In this document: one piece after another, positions 46,047 through 53,899 of the stretch | Numbering within the stretch: the stretch's first letter is position 1 | Layout of the letters: every line of letters begins with the position of its first letter | Origin: CAYZAK01 sp964476445 | GTDB lineage: Bacteria; CG03; SLGR01; JAGXOG01 | DNA: 54,039 nt | Assembly: GCA_964476445.1 (NCBI GenBank) | Contig: CAYZAK010000007.1 | Coordinates: 1 to 54,039, forward strand | Direction of reading: 5' to 3' | Position numbers and translations under genes: made by a program | The notes under the pieces: model-generated | Told to the model about the DNA's origin: nothing | The model's database searches: none | The model's input: only the letters and a program-made list of their open reading frames with translations

Positions 46047-47213
46047 ATGATGCATAAAAACATAGAAATTCAAAAGATAATCCCGGTTGTAATAGGTCTC
46101 ATGATAGCTTTAATTTCATTGACGTTATTTATTGGTTTTACTGCTAAAGAAGTTCCCTCTGCTTTTGACGGAAGTGATCCGGAAGATTTTCCAAATTACT
46201 ATTTTTCAGGACGTCGATTTTTACAGGGTAATAATGTATATGTAGGTATAAAAGAAGATGTTTATGAAACATTTGGCTGGGATTACGCGGCCTACCCGGC
46301 CGATCCGCCAGCAGGTATAATATTTTTCAGTCCGTTTTCTTTATTGCCGTATAAAGTCTCCTGGGCCGTTTTCTCATTATCTTCGGTCCTGATTTCATTA
46401 GGAATTATATTTTTTACAGCAAAAAAAGTGGGCTATTCTACCGGATTTTCTTCCATTATTTCTGTAATATTTTTGGGATCCGCACCATTTTTATTTTTGT
46501 TAAAAAGAAATCATATGGAGATGTGGCTGGTATTTTTTGCTGTTTTAGGATGGAACAATATGAAAAAAGGTAAAGAGTTTTTGGGAGGTTTTTTATGGGG
46601 TATAGCAGGAGTTTTAAAATTATTTCCCTTACTCTGGCTTTTTGTTACTATTCACCGAAATAAAAAAGTTTTTTATAAAGCGTCGGCCCTGACCGGTTTA
46701 CTTATTTTATTTTCGTTTTTTATAGTGGGATTTGAGAATTCGGTCTACTTTATAGTTGAAATTATCCCCCGTTCTAATCAGTGGTACGGAGTAATTGGTA
46801 ATTATTCCATTATATCTTTAAGTCACGCTCTAAATCTTTCACGTTTAGGCTGGGTGCTGGCTGTAGTTCTGGGTTGTGTTGTTTTTTATCCTAAGCTCTG
46901 GACCGGCCCGGTTGATGATATTTTTATTAAGGGGGTATCTCTTTCTTTAATTCTTCCCCCTTTATACTGGGTAAATTATCAGGTTCTTTTATTTCCTTGT
47001 ATTGTAATCTTAAGTACCCATGTCCCCCTTGAAAAAAAAGCCCCCAGGTGGCTATTTTTAATCACAAGTCTTTTAATTTGGGGTTGGCCGGCTGATTTAA
47101 ATTTAGCAAATCCGGTTTTCAATATTCTATTAAGCTCACTTCCTCCTATTATAGCTACCATGGGCGTATTTTTTCTTTCTCATTTTTATATTTATAAAGC
47201 TGTAAAGCATTAA
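46047..47213 (+). CDS. GT87-like (DUF2029) mannosyltransferase-type membrane protein
   Basis: A 388-residue integral membrane protein with about ten helices. GT87 features are DFPNYYFSGRRFLQGNNVY in the first periplasmic loop, YPADPPAGIIFFSPFSLLPY, and LWGIAGVLKLFPLLWLFV with the conserved Lys-Phe-Pro. Relatives transfer mannose or arabinose from polyprenyl phosphate. With the GT-C-like gene upstream it may glycosylate surface or pilus components; this is inference. Confidence 0.72.
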   Translation: MMHKNIEIQKIIPVVIGLMIALISLTLFIGFTAKEVPSAFDGSDPEDFPNYYFSGRRFLQGNNVYVGIKEDVYETFGWDYAAYPADPPAGIIFFSPFSLLPYKVSWAVFSLSSVLISLGIIFFTAKKVGYSTGFSSIISVIFLGSAPFLFLLKRNHMEMWLVFFAVLGWNNMKKGKEFLGGFLWGIAGVLKLFPLLWLFVTIHRNKKVFYKASALTGLLILFSFFIVGFENSVYFIVEIIPRSNQWYGVIGNYSIISLSHALNLSRLGWVLAVVLGCVVFYPKLWTGPVDDIFIKGVSLSLILPPLYWVNYQVLLFPCIVILSTHVPLEKKAPRWLFLITSLLIWGWPADLNLANPVFNILLSSLPPIIATMGVFFLSHFYIYKAVKH

Positions 47214-47284
47214 CTTGAATTGCTCGATATTATTGAAAACCAGATAACTGCCATCTTTATTTAGCGGGTTGTTTAGGTGGAAAG

Positions 47285-48388
47285 TTATCTTTGAAAAAAT
47301 TCAGGCCATTGATTATATATATTAAGAATAGATTCCCCTACAATTTTATGATTTTTCTGTGAATATCCCCCGGAAAGGACCATAGTTATGGGAATTTCCA
47401 GATTTAAAGCATATTTAAATATTAAATGATCTCTTTTTATGATTTTTGGAATAGAAATATTTAATCCTCCGAGCATATCTTTTTTATAAATATCCGTTCC
47501 GGCATTATAAATTATTAAATTGGGCTCTGTCTTTTGTATGGCCGGATAAATTTCTGTTTTCAAAATATTAATGTAATCTTGTTCCGATATATTGCCGGCC
47601 ACTCCAAAATCAAAATCTATATATTTTTTTGCTTGCTCATCCTGAGGATATACCTGTTTATTGTAGAGATCAAATATATATACTTTTTCATTTCCCCCCA
47701 CAGTAGAAGCGATACCGTTGCCCTGATGAGCGTCTAAATCAATAATTAGTATTGAAAATTCTGGGTTTTCAGTAAGTATATTTTGCACGGCAACCGCTAT
47801 ATCGTTGTAAAAACAGAAACCTTCTCCTTGATATTTTTTAGCATGATGAAATCCGCCGGATAAATTAATCCCCACCCCGTAATCTAAAGATAATTCAACA
47901 GCTAAGATAGTCCCTCCGGTAGCATAAAGTAGGGAGTCCAGTCCCTGGTTTAGATAGTCAATTGAAAATGAACGCAATAAAGGCATTTCAATTATCCGAG
48001 CGATATTTTCGGGTTTATTTAAAGAGTGAAGATATTCCGGGCAGTGAACTTTTTCAAGATCTACAGATGTCACTTTCTTTGGCCGGTAAAAAGAATCGGC
48101 ATCTATATTAGGAGATTTATTTACCAGATAATTTTTTATTTTACTGTATTTTTGAAAGTCAAGTGGAACTAAAGCGTTAATTTCAGGTAGGTTAATATCG
48201 TATTTTTGAGAATAAACTATAGGTAATTCGCCAGGCTTATCTAAATAATTGTATTTACGGTGTTGGGGAAAAAAAAAACTTGCGGAAGCCAACAGGGAGC
48301 TCTGCAAAAATACAATAAGTAATAAAAAGAGGGAAAGTGCTTTAAAAATAATTTTTATGAAAACATTCAAAATCAATATAAAACACAA
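47285..48388 (-). CDS. Class IV (HDAC11-like) deacetylase family protein with signal peptide
   Basis: About 360 residues of the arginase/deacetylase fold. Catalytic elements are GGFHHAKK (His-His pair), FCFYNDIA, LIIDLDAHQGNG (zinc Asp and His), IYNAGTDIYKKDMLGGLNIS (zinc Asp) and MVLSGGYS. The DLDAHQGNG wording is that of the HDAC11-like group rather than acetoin-utilisation proteins. The N-terminus carries an export-type hydrophobic stretch (LSLFLLLIVFLQSSLLASA), so the protein may act outside the cytoplasm. There is no ATG before the signal; TTG codons at 48388 and just downstream are candidates, the former lying in a terminator stem, so a later TTG is more likely. Confidence 0.82.
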   Translation of the reverse strand: MCFILILNVFIKIIFKALSLFLLLIVFLQSSLLASASFFFPQHRKYNYLDKPGELPIVYSQKYDINLPEINALVPLDFQKYSKIKNYLVNKSPNIDADSFYRPKKVTSVDLEKVHCPEYLHSLNKPENIARIIEMPLLRSFSIDYLNQGLDSLLYATGGTILAVELSLDYGVGINLSGGFHHAKKYQGEGFCFYNDIAVAVQNILTENPEFSILIIDLDAHQGNGIASTVGGNEKVYIFDLYNKQVYPQDEQAKKYIDFDFGVAGNISEQDYINILKTEIYPAIQKTEPNLIIYNAGTDIYKKDMLGGLNISIPKIIKRDHLIFKYALNLEIPITMVLSGGYSQKNHKIVGESILNIYNQWPEFFQR

Positions 48389-48419
48389 CTTCCGGAGCTT
48401 TAAATAAAACTCCGGAAGT
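48388..48419 (-). terminator. Terminator after flp copy 1 (bidirectional hairpin)
   Basis: A perfect 10-base stem ACTTCCGGAG/CTCCGGAAGT with a 12-base AT-rich loop, 28 bases after the flp stop and followed on the minus strand by a T-rich stretch. The same hairpin recurs after flp copy 2. Confidence 0.75.
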
Positions 48420-48446
48420 ATGTATTTTAAGTTTTAGCTGGACTAT

Positions 48447-48623
48447 TTAGTGAGTTGCCGCAGTTCTAGCTTGGTTAAGAGCTTCTTTTGCGTCTCCAAA
48501 TGCCTTAGAAATAGTGTCACCAAAAAGCGCCATAATGGCAAAAGCGGCAAGAGCTACCAGCAATACAATTAAAATATACTCAGTTAACCCCTGTCCTGAT
48601 TCATCAACTATTAAATGTTTCAT
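48447..48623 (-). CDS. Flp pilin, duplicated copy 1
   Basis: A 58-residue pilin. The leader MKHLIVDESGQG ends at the processing Gly, then LTEYILIVLLVALAAFAIMA forms the helix and FGDTISKAFGDAKEALNQAR the tail. A strong AGGAGGT precedes the ATG at 48623. Its promoter and terminator are both visible, so this is a compact stand-alone transcription unit, unlike the flp at 41.4 kb. The gene is too short for a simple ORF cut-off. Confidence 0.9.
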   Translation of the reverse strand: MKHLIVDESGQGLTEYILIVLLVALAAFAIMALFGDTISKAFGDAKEALNQARTAATH

Positions 48624-48679
48624 TTTTACCTCCTTGATATTCTACTTTTTTAATATTCTTTTTCCCTTAACTCACTATA

Positions 48680-48708
48680 ATTGTAATACACAGCCCCTTA
48701 TATGTCAA
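48680..48708 (-). promoter_or_regulatory. Promoter of flp copy 1
   Basis: On the minus strand: TTGACA (48708-48703), 17 bases, TACAAT (48685-48680). The start codon at 48623 gives a leader of about 50 bases. The -35 and spacer are identical in copy 2 (TTGACA at 49146-49141). Confidence 0.75.
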
Positions 48709-48807
48709 TCGGTTTAAGGTACTTTTACAATATAGTACGTTTGTTTATACATTCACTTTGTTAGGTATTTTATTGGGTATGTTTTAGGGGGGAGGGGTAG
48801 AAACACA

Positions 48808-48839
48808 ACTTCCGGAGCTTTAAATAAAACTCCGGAAGT
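48808..48839 (-). terminator. Terminator after flp copy 2
   Basis: Identical to the hairpin after copy 1: 10-base stem ACTTCCGGAG/CTCCGGAAGT, 28 bases after the stop of flp copy 2. Confidence 0.75.
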
Positions 48840-48866
48840 ATGTATTTTAGGTTTTAGCTGGACTAT

Positions 48867-49021
48867 TTAGTGAGTTGCGCCATCTCTAGCTTCTTCAAGT
48901 GCGTCAACAGCGTCTTGAAATGCATCCTTAATGGTGTCACCAAAAAGAGACATAATGGCAAAAGCAGCAAGAGCTACCAGCAATACAATTAAAATATACT
49001 CAGTTAACCCCTGTCCTGATT
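48867..49021 (-). CDS. Flp pilin, duplicated copy 2 (5' end in gap)
   Basis: The visible part reads SGQGLTEYILIVLLVALAAF to the end, with a tail that diverges from copy 1 (KDAFQDAVDALEEARDGATH against SKAFGDAKEALNQARTAATH). The first few codons, ribosome site and -10 lie in the N run. The helix and processing site are identical to copy 1, so both pilins could enter the same fibre with different exposed tails. Confidence 0.85.
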
Positions 49022-49121
49022 NNNNNNNNNNNNNNNNNNNNNNNNNNNNNNNNNNNNNNNNNNNNNNNNNNNNNNNNNNNNNNNNNNNNNNNNNNNNNNN
49101 NNNNNNNNNNNNNNNNNNNNN
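49022..49121. other. Assembly gap (100 N) in flp copy 2
   Basis: A placeholder gap. Comparison with unit 1 predicts 82 missing bases covering the flp start, its Shine-Dalgarno and most of the -10. Confidence 0.85.
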
Positions 49122-49255
49122 TAATACACAGCCCCTTATATGTCAATCGGTTTAAGGTACTTTTACAATATAGTACTTTTGAGTGATTTAGCTGCAGCCA
49201 CCTCAGGACATAATAAAAGCATTAGGTATCTAGTTATCTGCGCAGCTAAAAATTC

Positions 49256-49505
49256 CTAATCGTGTTCGCTTAAAGTGCTTTTTAATTTATCAGTTCCCCG
49301 ATTGTAAGTATTTATATCTTTCACCGAAAAATCATTAATTGAAATATTATCTCTATCGGTTATTTTAGTTGCTGTCCTGGTATGAGGTTTTCCGGCCGGA
49401 GTACCCCGGAAAACAGATATCCTCCGGGTTAAAATTATTTATGTAACCCCGTGCGCCTTTTGGCTTTGAATTTAGAGTATAATTTTTTTTGAAACCCCCA
49501 TCAGA
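49256..49505 (-). pseudogene. PEGA-protein relic
   Basis: A truncated paralogue of the adjacent PEGA protein. Going leftwards it has a KNYTLNSKPKGARGYINNF piece (intact gene: KNYTINSNPSGAEIYVNNF). It then jumps in another frame to ISVFRGTPAGK (intact gene: INVYRGTPGTGK) and a C-terminal tail ending at a stop at 49256. The segment between these in the intact gene is deleted, and everything upstream is missing. The rest of 49177-49646 holds no supported gene. Confidence 0.75.
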
Positions 49506-49646
49506 TAAAAATGTTTAAAATTTTTACCTTTATAGTTAAAAAGATAAATACAATACCTAATAGATAAACCAGGTTGATTATAATGTTATTATTTGATTTT
49601 TTTAGCATAAATTATGGGGATAGAGTAATTATACGGTCTGGCAAAT

Positions 49647-50729
49647 TTAAAAGGGTAGTGCTGGCATATTTTCCATAAGATCTTTTATTTGCCCTGAAAT
49701 ATCTTCGTTTATCTCGCCAAAATCTCCACTTCCCTCCATTCTATCCATATCTGAAAGGGAGGGTCCGGCCTTCCCAGTTCCCGGAGTACCCCGGTAAACA
49801 TTGATAGAAAGATCCTGATCTAAATTCACGGACAGTGTATCGGGACTGTTACCGTGAATATTTATGGTATTCGTCCAATTCTGGTATCCGGGTTTAGAAA
49901 TTTTTACCCGGTGCTCTCCGGCAAGCAATAATAAATTCATGGGGGTATAACCTACGGGTTTTAAAAAATTATTTACGTATATTTCTGCACCGCTGGGATT
50001 TGAATTTATAGTGTAGTTTTTTCGAAATAAGCCGGTTAAGATATAATGCTTGGGTTCAGTTTTCTCTCTTTTTCTCTTAGTAATTGCCCAGAAATTTTCA
50101 TCGAAATTATTCTGCTGGTCTACCCTGGCGGTAAGGTCAATTAGACATAATCCTCTATTGGATTTGCTATCTCCTATATCTTGAAAACCATCCCTGTGTA
50201 ACCTGATATCATAAGTTCCTATATCCAAAAGCTTTGTATGTGGGGTTTTTCCAATATATTCTTCATCAATATAGATATCTGCTTTAGAGGGGTAAGAATT
50301 AACAGTAAGCAGACCTTTAAATGAAATAATATGAGATCCTCCAATTATGTTTGAGTCTGGAATATTAAATTCTTTTTTTCCTTCCCGGGGTTGTGTGACC
50401 GTTATTTCCCTGCTGGTTTCCCCCCAGTTGGGTTTATATAAATCCAACTGATAATTTCCCGGAGGCAGATCTCTTATTTTTAGGGGAGTGGTTTGAGAAG
50501 CTAGGATGTTGTTTTCTTCATCAAGCAACTTAATATCGGCCCGGGTGGGATTGCTTTCGATTATAAGGTTAGGAGACCATATTTTATAATGGAGATTTTC
50601 TCCCACATTAGTAATACGAAACAAAATATCGGCAGCGGTAAAAAGCAAGCCGATGGCAGAAAAAATAATTAAGCCGTATACCATTCGGGTTACAAATATA
50701 TTCTGTTCACTGCTGTCCTGATTTATCAT
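49647..50729 (-). CDS. Membrane-anchored PEGA-domain protein, paralogue of the kinase ectodomain
   Basis: A 360-residue protein with one N-terminal membrane helix (about 15-36), then PEGA-type repeats: SYPSKADIYIDEEYIGKTP and SNPSGAEIYVNNFLKPVGYTP with LLLAGEHRVKISKPGYQNW. It follows the ectodomain of the Ser/Thr kinase at 11625-14531 segment by segment, including the residues after the helix (HYKIWSPNL against HNTIWPPAL) and a Cys-Leu-Ile-Asp / Cys-Val-Val-Asp site. There is no kinase domain. The C-terminus is unrelated and low in complexity. The start is the ATG at 50729; the likely promoter is that of the dead flp at 50954-50982. Confidence 0.82.
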   Translation of the reverse strand: MINQDSSEQNIFVTRMVYGLIIFSAIGLLFTAADILFRITNVGENLHYKIWSPNLIIESNPTRADIKLLDEENNILASQTTPLKIRDLPPGNYQLDLYKPNWGETSREITVTQPREGKKEFNIPDSNIIGGSHIISFKGLLTVNSYPSKADIYIDEEYIGKTPHTKLLDIGTYDIRLHRDGFQDIGDSKSNRGLCLIDLTARVDQQNNFDENFWAITKRKREKTEPKHYILTGLFRKNYTINSNPSGAEIYVNNFLKPVGYTPMNLLLLAGEHRVKISKPGYQNWTNTINIHGNSPDTLSVNLDQDLSINVYRGTPGTGKAGPSLSDMDRMEGSGDFGEINEDISGQIKDLMENMPALPF

Positions 50730-50837
50730 AGGTTAAAATGCATAATTCTAGAGTATATCTAAAAACACTGAAAATATGCTTTTTTTCAACTCAATAAAAA
50801 TGTTAAAATTTTATAGTCCCCTACCGAGCTTAATTAA

Positions 50838-50950
50838 AAGTTTTTTTAGCATTTTGAAATATTGTCGCCAAAAAGCTGTATAATAGAAAAAGCCGTGAGA
50901 GTAACTAAATTAAAATATACTCAGTTAATATTCTCCGTATTTATTTCATT
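50838..50950 (-). pseudogene. Dead flp pilin relic
   Basis: Minus-strand sequence clearly related to the flp genes at 48.5-49 kb. The start codon at 50950 is followed at once by a stop (ATG AAA TAA). The TTAACTGAGTATATTTTAAT block coding for LTEYIL is retained, then stops and small deletions appear. A weakened version of the FGDTISKAF region ends it. It is not translatable as a pilin. Confidence 0.8.
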
Positions 50951-50953
50951 GAT

Positions 50954-50982
50954 ATTATAATACACTCATTAAGTAATGTCAA
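50954..50982 (-). promoter_or_regulatory. Perfect-consensus promoter upstream of the dead flp
   Basis: On the minus strand: TTGACA (50982-50977), 17 bases, TATAAT (50959-50954). Both boxes match the sigma-70 consensus exactly although the pilin behind it is dead. The next intact gene downstream is the PEGA protein at 50729. Confidence 0.75.
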
Positions 50983-51042
50983 AAGTAATATCAATCAAGT
51001 TTAGTAATGGACCGGGGCAGGTTGTGTCAAGTTTTTTCTGTC

Positions 51043-51065
51043 ATCGTACCGATCATCGTACCGAT
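51043..51065. repeat. Tandem palindrome ATCGTACCGAT
   Basis: Two copies of ATCGTACCGAT (51043-51053 and 51055-51065), each an inverted repeat of ATCG/CGAT around TAC, followed by a GGTGACA tandem repeat. The TCATCGTAC core also occurs, inverted, in the repeats at 46-100. Confidence 0.5.
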
Positions 51066-51286
51066 ACAGGTGACAGGTGACAGGCGAATTTAGCCATTGT
51101 AACCTTCAAATTTTAACCACTTCTTCTATACTTACCGAAAATCCAATACTTTATTCTTCTGTTTCCTTGTTTTTTTTCAAAGGTGTGCCACAGTACTGGT
51201 GCCCGGTGTCCGTTTTCAGATTGTATATGATGGATTTAATGGATGCCAATTTTGTAGAATAAGCACAAAAGAAGAAGGTGTCTGAA

Positions 51287-52210
51287 ATGAAAAGGATACC
51301 AAACCAAAGGCACACGAAGAAATTCAAGGAAGAGGCGGTGCTGCTGGCTCTTAACGCAACTAAAATAAAAGTAGAAGCGGTCACGTTGACTGGGTATTCC
51401 GAAAGAGACGTTGTATGGTGGGATAAAAAAGTATAAGGAAACCGGGAAAGTTGCGATGACAGGAAAAACGTATGAAACCGACTATCTTGAAACCGAAAAC
51501 GCCCGGTTAAGAAGGGAGCTAGCGGAAGCTAACATGGAGCGCGATATCTTCACCGTACGGCACCCGTAGTGGTTATTATGCCTGGCTAAATAGTAAACCT
51601 TCAAAGAGAGAAAAAGAAAACAAACGGTTGAATATAGCAATAAATGCAGAGCATTATGCACAAAAGGAGAAATATGGTAAAAACGTTCTGAAATTGGAGC
51701 TGGAGAATAAAGGATTCAAGGCCGGAATTGCTTATACGTAAGAAGCTTGGAAGCGCTGTAAACAAAAGAAGAAATACAAGGCTAAAACGGATTGAAACAC
51801 AATCTTTCGGTATATCCTAATCTACGCGGACAGGATTTCAATGCAGAAGGACCTAATAAAAATTGGGTTGGGGATATAACATATCTTTCTACTGATGAAG
51901 ACTGGTTATATATTGCAGGTATAGTTGATGTATTTCATGGAGGAGTAGTTGGATATGAGTTTAGCAGCAATATGGAAAAATCTATAGTATTAATGCCCTG
52001 AATAAGGCAGAAACAGCAAAAAATACGGACAGTGGATTGATTATGCGTACGGATCGCCGCGGCAGTCAGTATTGTATAACTATTACCGCCCGCTGCTTTT
52101 CTTAAAGAGTATTACAAGAATGTAGCAGTGGCAGCATGAGAAAATTCGTGTCAATTATTGAGATCCCCTACCAATGAGGCACGAGAAAAATTGTTTGACA
52201 AAATAATGTC
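51287..52210 (+). pseudogene. IS3-family element relic (orfA and orfB fragments)
   Basis: OrfA remains from 51287 (MKRIPNQRHTKKFKEEAVLL) to a TENARLRRELAEANMERDIF leucine-zipper-like piece in a shifted frame. OrfB fragments follow: GYYAWLNSKPSKREKENKRL, then at about 51855-51960 NKNWVGDITYLSTDEDWLYI (first catalytic Asp), and at about 52045-52072 RTDRRGSQY (second Asp). Many frameshifts and stops separate them. The element is inactive. Confidence 0.85.
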
Positions 52211-52468
52211 ATCGGCGTAAAATATCACATGAGAACTTTGAAAGTGTTTGAACAAAAAACCAATAGGTTGCTTTTAAAAGAAGCGGAAGTCGGGAAATTG
52301 TGGCTCAGGACTTTCAGGCTCTTCTTTACATTAACAAAGACTATATTTTGAAAAAAATTGGATTATATGCTTTAATATTTAAATAAAGTGAGTAATAGCG
52401 ATGTGGAGAAAGTATATAATTCATAGGGACGGGAAATAAGTTGAATTTGAATAGTAAAGTAAATAATA
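52211..52468. other. Spacer between the IS3 relic and the SGNH gene
   Basis: 258 bases with no ORF that I can support. Fragments may be further transposon debris. No clear promoter for the downstream gene is visible. Confidence 0.3.
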
Positions 52469-53602
52469 ATGCTTAAAAAAACTCTAAAGTATATAGCTGT
52501 AAACATATTGGTATTTTTTGGAATACTTTTATTCCTAAACCTTGGAGTCATTATACTGTACCAAGTTTATCAGGGGAGTAAATTAATGGTGAATTCTTTT
52601 AGGGAAAATATCCCTGGGGATAAACGCAGTGAACTTCCCAACTATAAGGATATTGATTGGGCCAAAACCCATTTTAGAGAATTACATAAACTCCCCCTTG
52701 ATTATAGATCTTATGTGGGATGGAGAAGAAGAAGTTATTCCGGAGAAACTATTAATATTAATGAGGACGGGACCCGATATACCCCCCAGCCTGAACAAGT
52801 TAATGATAATTCGCGGTTAGCTGTATTTCTCGGGGGATCAACTATGTGGGGAAGCGGGGCGAATGATGAGAATACAATTCCCGCGTTATTCTCTGAGATT
52901 TCAGGAGGTCGTTATCGCACAAAAAATTTAGGTGAATCTGATTACAGATCTTTTCAATCCTATAATTTTCTTCAGATTCAGGTTAACCGGGGTATGAATC
53001 CCGACATTATTATTTCTTACGAAGGGGTAAACGAGAGATGGGGGCTTATCAATGCATTCGAAGTTAGTTCAAATTCCCGGGAAAAGCAGATTAATACAGC
53101 ATTGGAAAGCAGAGGCGGTGATCTATCGCTTATGAGTTATTTATTTGATCCTGTGATAAGTTTTATTATGATGGTAAAGGAAAAAATTTCCCGGCAAACC
53201 GAACAATATACTGATATTTCTTATTACGATTTAAAACCTGAAAGAGTGGAAAAAACAGCCAGAAGATTATTAGATAGCTGGCTGGCCCAAAAGGCGTTAG
53301 CTGAAAAAGAAAGTTCATTATTTGTCTGTGCTTTACATCCGACTGCCGGGATGGGTAATCCTTATTTAGAGCATATTGAATTAGATCCTTACTGGATAAA
53401 ACCTTACCACCATTTATATCCAAAGATTTTACAGCTTTTACAAACTCCTCAATACCGGGAACTTTTACCTCATTTTATTGATTTAACAGATGTTTTTGAC
53501 AGTGATGAGAAGATCTATATAGATTCTTTTCATGTTTCCCCTAACGGTAATAAAATTTTGGCTGAGAAATTATATGAGCAGGTTAAAAATAAAAATAATT
53601 GA
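52469..53602 (+). CDS. Membrane-anchored SGNH/GDSL-type hydrolase
   Basis: A 377-residue protein with an N-terminal membrane helix (about 8-34) and an extracytoplasmic SGNH fold. Block I is FLGGSTMWGSGA with the nucleophile Ser; Gly/Asn block III is in SYEGVNERWG; the catalytic Asp-His pair is in DSFHVSPNGNKILAEKL near the C-terminus. Such proteins act as acyl-esterases or transferases in exopolysaccharide clusters. The DUF5989 gene 112 bases downstream supports that setting. The substrate is unknown. Confidence 0.8.
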   Translation: MLKKTLKYIAVNILVFFGILLFLNLGVIILYQVYQGSKLMVNSFRENIPGDKRSELPNYKDIDWAKTHFRELHKLPLDYRSYVGWRRRSYSGETININEDGTRYTPQPEQVNDNSRLAVFLGGSTMWGSGANDENTIPALFSEISGGRYRTKNLGESDYRSFQSYNFLQIQVNRGMNPDIIISYEGVNERWGLINAFEVSSNSREKQINTALESRGGDLSLMSYLFDPVISFIMMVKEKISRQTEQYTDISYYDLKPERVEKTARRLLDSWLAQKALAEKESSLFVCALHPTAGMGNPYLEHIELDPYWIKPYHHLYPKILQLLQTPQYRELLPHFIDLTDVFDSDEKIYIDSFHVSPNGNKILAEKLYEQVKNKNN

Positions 53603-53714
53603 TTATTCTGTAGGTATATAAGTTTAATTGAATTTGTTGAAATACAGTAAATACCGTTCAAGTGAAGAAAATGTTAATAATTGAAAAAAATAGAAATATA
53701 AAAGAGGTAAACAA

Positions 53715-53864
53715 TTGGGAACTTTTAAGGAATTCTTACAATTTGCTAAAAAAGAAAAAAGATATTGGATAATACCTGTAATTATAATTTTATTTATACT
53801 GGCAATATTTATTTTCTTTTTTGAAACAGCGGCGGTTGCTCCGTATGTATATTCTTTATTTTAA
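53715..53864 (+). CDS. Small DUF5989-like membrane protein (TTG start)
   Basis: A 49-residue protein: about 17 N-terminal residues rich in Lys, one helix (WIIPVIIILFILAIFIFFF), then the conserved ending AVAPYVYSLF. The pattern, with Trp before the helix and AVAPxxYxLF at the end, is that of DUF5989 proteins, which accompany SxtJ and SGNH hydrolase genes in polysaccharide clusters. The start is TTG at 53715 with GAGGT placed 5-10 bases upstream. Confidence 0.75.
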   Translation: MGTFKEFLQFAKKEKRYWIIPVIIILFILAIFIFFFETAAVAPYVYSLF

Positions 53865-53899
53865 AAAACAATATTAACAAGAAAGTCAATTCTAAATAT

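Larger units (their letters stand above)
48381..48738. repeat. Direct repeat unit 1 carrying a complete flp gene
   Basis: A 358-base unit spanning terminator, flp and promoter. Unit 2 is at 48801-49176. The two differ mainly in the C-terminal coding part of flp and are otherwise nearly identical. They match without visible length change, so the 100-N gap in unit 2 should really be 82 bases. Confidence 0.85.
48801..49176. repeat. Direct repeat unit 2 carrying flp copy 2 (with gap)
   Basis: The second unit, with 276 known bases plus the N run. It begins AAACACAACTTCC and ends TATAGTAC, as unit 1 does. The 62 bases between the units have no counterpart. Confidence 0.85.

Noticed and set aside
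47285..48388. Acetoin utilisation deacetylase AcuC
   Set aside because: The DLDAHQGNG and AGTDxxxxDxLGGL wording fits the class IV HDAC11-like group and a signal peptide is present.
48514..48717. Plus-strand ORF repeated at 48931-49155
   Set aside because: Antisense shadow of the duplicated flp genes; it recurs only because the unit is duplicated.
52205..52360. Additional gene after the IS3 relic
   Set aside because: Short broken frames only and no recognisable motif.
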